Shown here piece by piece: positions 5,371-6,409 of a stretch of 6,409 bases of DNA; positions within the stretch are counted from its first letter, which is position 1; every line of letters begins with the position of its first letter. Made by a program: the position numbers and the translations under genes. This DNA is from Actinomycetota bacterium (GTDB taxonomy: Bacteria > Actinomycetota > Actinomycetes > Actinomycetales > Cellulomonadaceae), in assembly GCA_018898235.1 (NCBI GenBank), contig JAHIJU010000057.1:1-6409 (forward strand). Direction: 5' to 3'. The notes under the pieces were generated by a model. It was not told the origin of the DNA, ran no database searches, and saw only the letters and a list, made by a program, of their open reading frames with translations.

Positions 5371-6294
5371 TCATCCCTTCACCGCGCCCTGCATGATGCC
5401 CGACACGAGCTGGCGGCCAGCCACGATGAACAGGATCAGCAGAGGCAGGACCGAAACGAACACCCCGGCCATGACCTGCGAGTAGTCAGCGTAGTAGTGG
5501 GCCTGGAGCATCTTGAGCGCGACCGGGAGCGTGGTCTTGCCCGGCACCGCGCCGAGCACGACCAGGGGCCAGAAGTAGTTGGTCCAGTTCGCCACGAATG
5601 CGAACAGCCCGAGCATGGTGGCCGCCGGCCGGGCGGCCGGGAGCGCGATCGACCAGAACGTCCGGAACATGGACGCCCCGTCGACGCGCGCCGCCTCGAT
5701 GAGCTCGTACGGCAGCGCACTCTCCAGGTACTGCGTCATCCAGAACACGCCGAAGGCGGTGACCAGCGCGGGGATGATGACTGCCGGCAACGTCCCGATC
5801 AGGTGCAGCTGCTTCATCACGAGGAACAGCGGCACCACGCCGAGCTGGGTCGGGATCGCCGTGGTCGCGATGACGAACACCAGCAGCGGACCGCGGCCGC
5901 GGAAGCGCAGCTTGGCGAACGCGTAGCCGGCCAGCGTCGAGAACAGCACCACGGACGCCGCCGTGACGACCGACACCACGAGCGAGTTCCGCAGCGCCGA
6001 CCAGAACCCGATGTCGGAGGTGACCACCGAGAGCATGTTCTCGAACAGGTGCCCACCCGGGACCAGCGACGGGATCGGGTTGCGCGCGACGTCCTCCTTG
6101 GTGGACGCCGCGATGAGGAAGGCGTAGTAGAGCGGGTAGACGGCGATGGCGAGGACGACCGCCAGGATGCCGTAGGTGACCCAGCCCGGGCGACGATCGG
6201 CCCCGGACCCCTTGTGGCCCTGCCTGCGGGCGGCGGCGCGTGCGGCGCCCTTGCCCGCGCTCTGCTGGATGACGGGGATCGACGGGGCGCTCAT
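5371..6294 (-). CDS. Carbohydrate ABC transporter permease, MalG type (CUT1)
   Basis: A 307-residue inner-membrane permease. After a basic, Ala-rich cytoplasmic N-terminus (1-38) come about six hydrophobic helices (near 40-62, 100-125, 136-160, 168-188, 222-245 and 275-293). The cytoplasmic EAA loop begins at residue 200 (EAARVDGASMFRTFWSIALP) and docks onto the ATPase subunit. Sequence and length fit the MalG side of CUT1 importers, which take up oligosaccharides and related sugars with a MalF-type partner, a lipoprotein binding protein and a shared ATPase; binding protein and ATPase are not in this window. The ATG overlaps the stop of the preceding permease gene (ATGA), a sign of translational coupling, with GGAAGG upstream. 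Its 3' end is the intact counterpart of the remnant at 2844-3060. The transported sugar cannot be told from the permease. Confidence 0.94.
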   Translation of the reverse strand: MSAPSIPVIQQSAGKGAARAAARRQGHKGSGADRRPGWVTYGILAVVLAIAVYPLYYAFLIAASTKEDVARNPIPSLVPGGHLFENMLSVVTSDIGFWSALRNSLVVSVVTAASVVLFSTLAGYAFAKLRFRGRGPLLVFVIATTAIPTQLGVVPLFLVMKQLHLIGTLPAVIIPALVTAFGVFWMTQYLESALPYELIEAARVDGASMFRTFWSIALPAARPAATMLGLFAFVANWTNYFWPLVVLGAVPGKTTLPVALKMLQAHYYADYSQVMAGVFVSVLPLLILFIVAGRQLVSGIMQGAVKG

Positions 6295-6409
6295 GACCGG
6301 ACCTTCCGTGCCCGGCGCACGGCACCGGAGTCTGACGCGATCCTCCGGGTGAACCAGTAGTTCACCAGCGAGATCACGAGGATGACGAGGAACAGCAACC
6401 AGGCGACCG
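6291..6409 (-). CDS. Carbohydrate ABC transporter permease, MalF type (partial, C-terminal 39 residues)
   Basis: Only the 3' end is inside the window. The minus strand reads a last membrane helix (VAWLLFLVILIVISLVNYWF) followed by a positively charged tail, TRRIASDSGAVRRARKVRS, and a TGA that overlaps the ATG of the MalG-type gene. A final helix ending in an NYWF-type motif plus a basic cytoplasmic tail, directly before malG, is the usual MalF arrangement; the family call rests mainly on this context, because the EAA loop is outside the window. Confidence 0.8.
   Translation of the reverse strand, partial: VAWLLFLVILVISLVNYWFTRRIASDSGAVRRARKVRS

Larger units (their letters stand above)
4298..5499 (-). 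repeat. Duplicated permease-tail/lacI block, copy 2 (intact)
   Basis: Partner of the block at 1776-2978. Here the permease part is the 3' end of a complete malG-type gene. Alignment with copy 1 is gap-free through lacI; in the permease tail copy 1 has two extra codons near its stop, after which the codons line up to about 5499 here. Confidence 0.85.

Noticed and set aside
2849..5485. Very long plus-strand open frame (878 codons)
   Set aside because: It runs antisense through the permease tail and lacI copy 2 and out of frame through the chemoreceptor gene. Its translation is Arg/Gly/Pro/His-rich without any domain, the typical by-product of high-GC codon use.

Overview
The window is strongly GC-rich, with third codon positions almost all G or C. 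It carries SD-led genes, a leaderless-looking gene and actinobacterial-style families, so it most likely comes from a motile high-GC actinobacterium. A genus cannot be named from the sequence alone. No rRNA, tRNA, CRISPR array or transposase was seen.

Left part (1-1736): a partial alpha/beta hydrolase of the haloperoxidase/esterase type runs off the left edge on the minus strand. It is transcribed divergently from a TetR-family regulator gene (441-1019, +). The 91-bp gap between them holds two copies of the same palindrome (GAGAACGA/TCGTTCTC type) and overlapping divergent promoter elements, a self-contained repressor/hydrolase switch. A second, unrelated small serine hydrolase of the RBBP9/YdeN family follows (1134-1736, +), apparently from a leaderless transcript.

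Right part (1776-6409): this is a carbohydrate-uptake region with a partly decayed duplication. On the minus strand, reading right to left, lie the end of a MalF-type permease (6291-6409), a complete MalG-type permease (5371-6294, overlapping the former by 4 nt) and a LacI-family repressor (4298-5344). A second LacI gene of exactly the same length (1776-2822) is about 86% identical in protein by eye count. Just upstream of it, at the same spacing as malG in the intact copy, the minus strand still encodes a recognisable but decayed tail of the same permease (about 2844-3060). The permease-lacI block was therefore duplicated: one copy keeps transporter and repressor, the other keeps only the repressor plus a permease scar.

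Between the two copies sits a plus-strand gene for a soluble PAS-containing methyl-accepting chemotaxis protein (3120-4262). It starts about 60 bp from the end of the scar and converges on the second lacI gene across a GC-rich hairpin (4270-4286). Working model (inference): an ABC sugar importer regulated by its own LacI repressor, plus a sister repressor with the same predicted DNA-reading head but a changed sensor domain, with a chemoreceptor gene lodged at the break point of the duplication.
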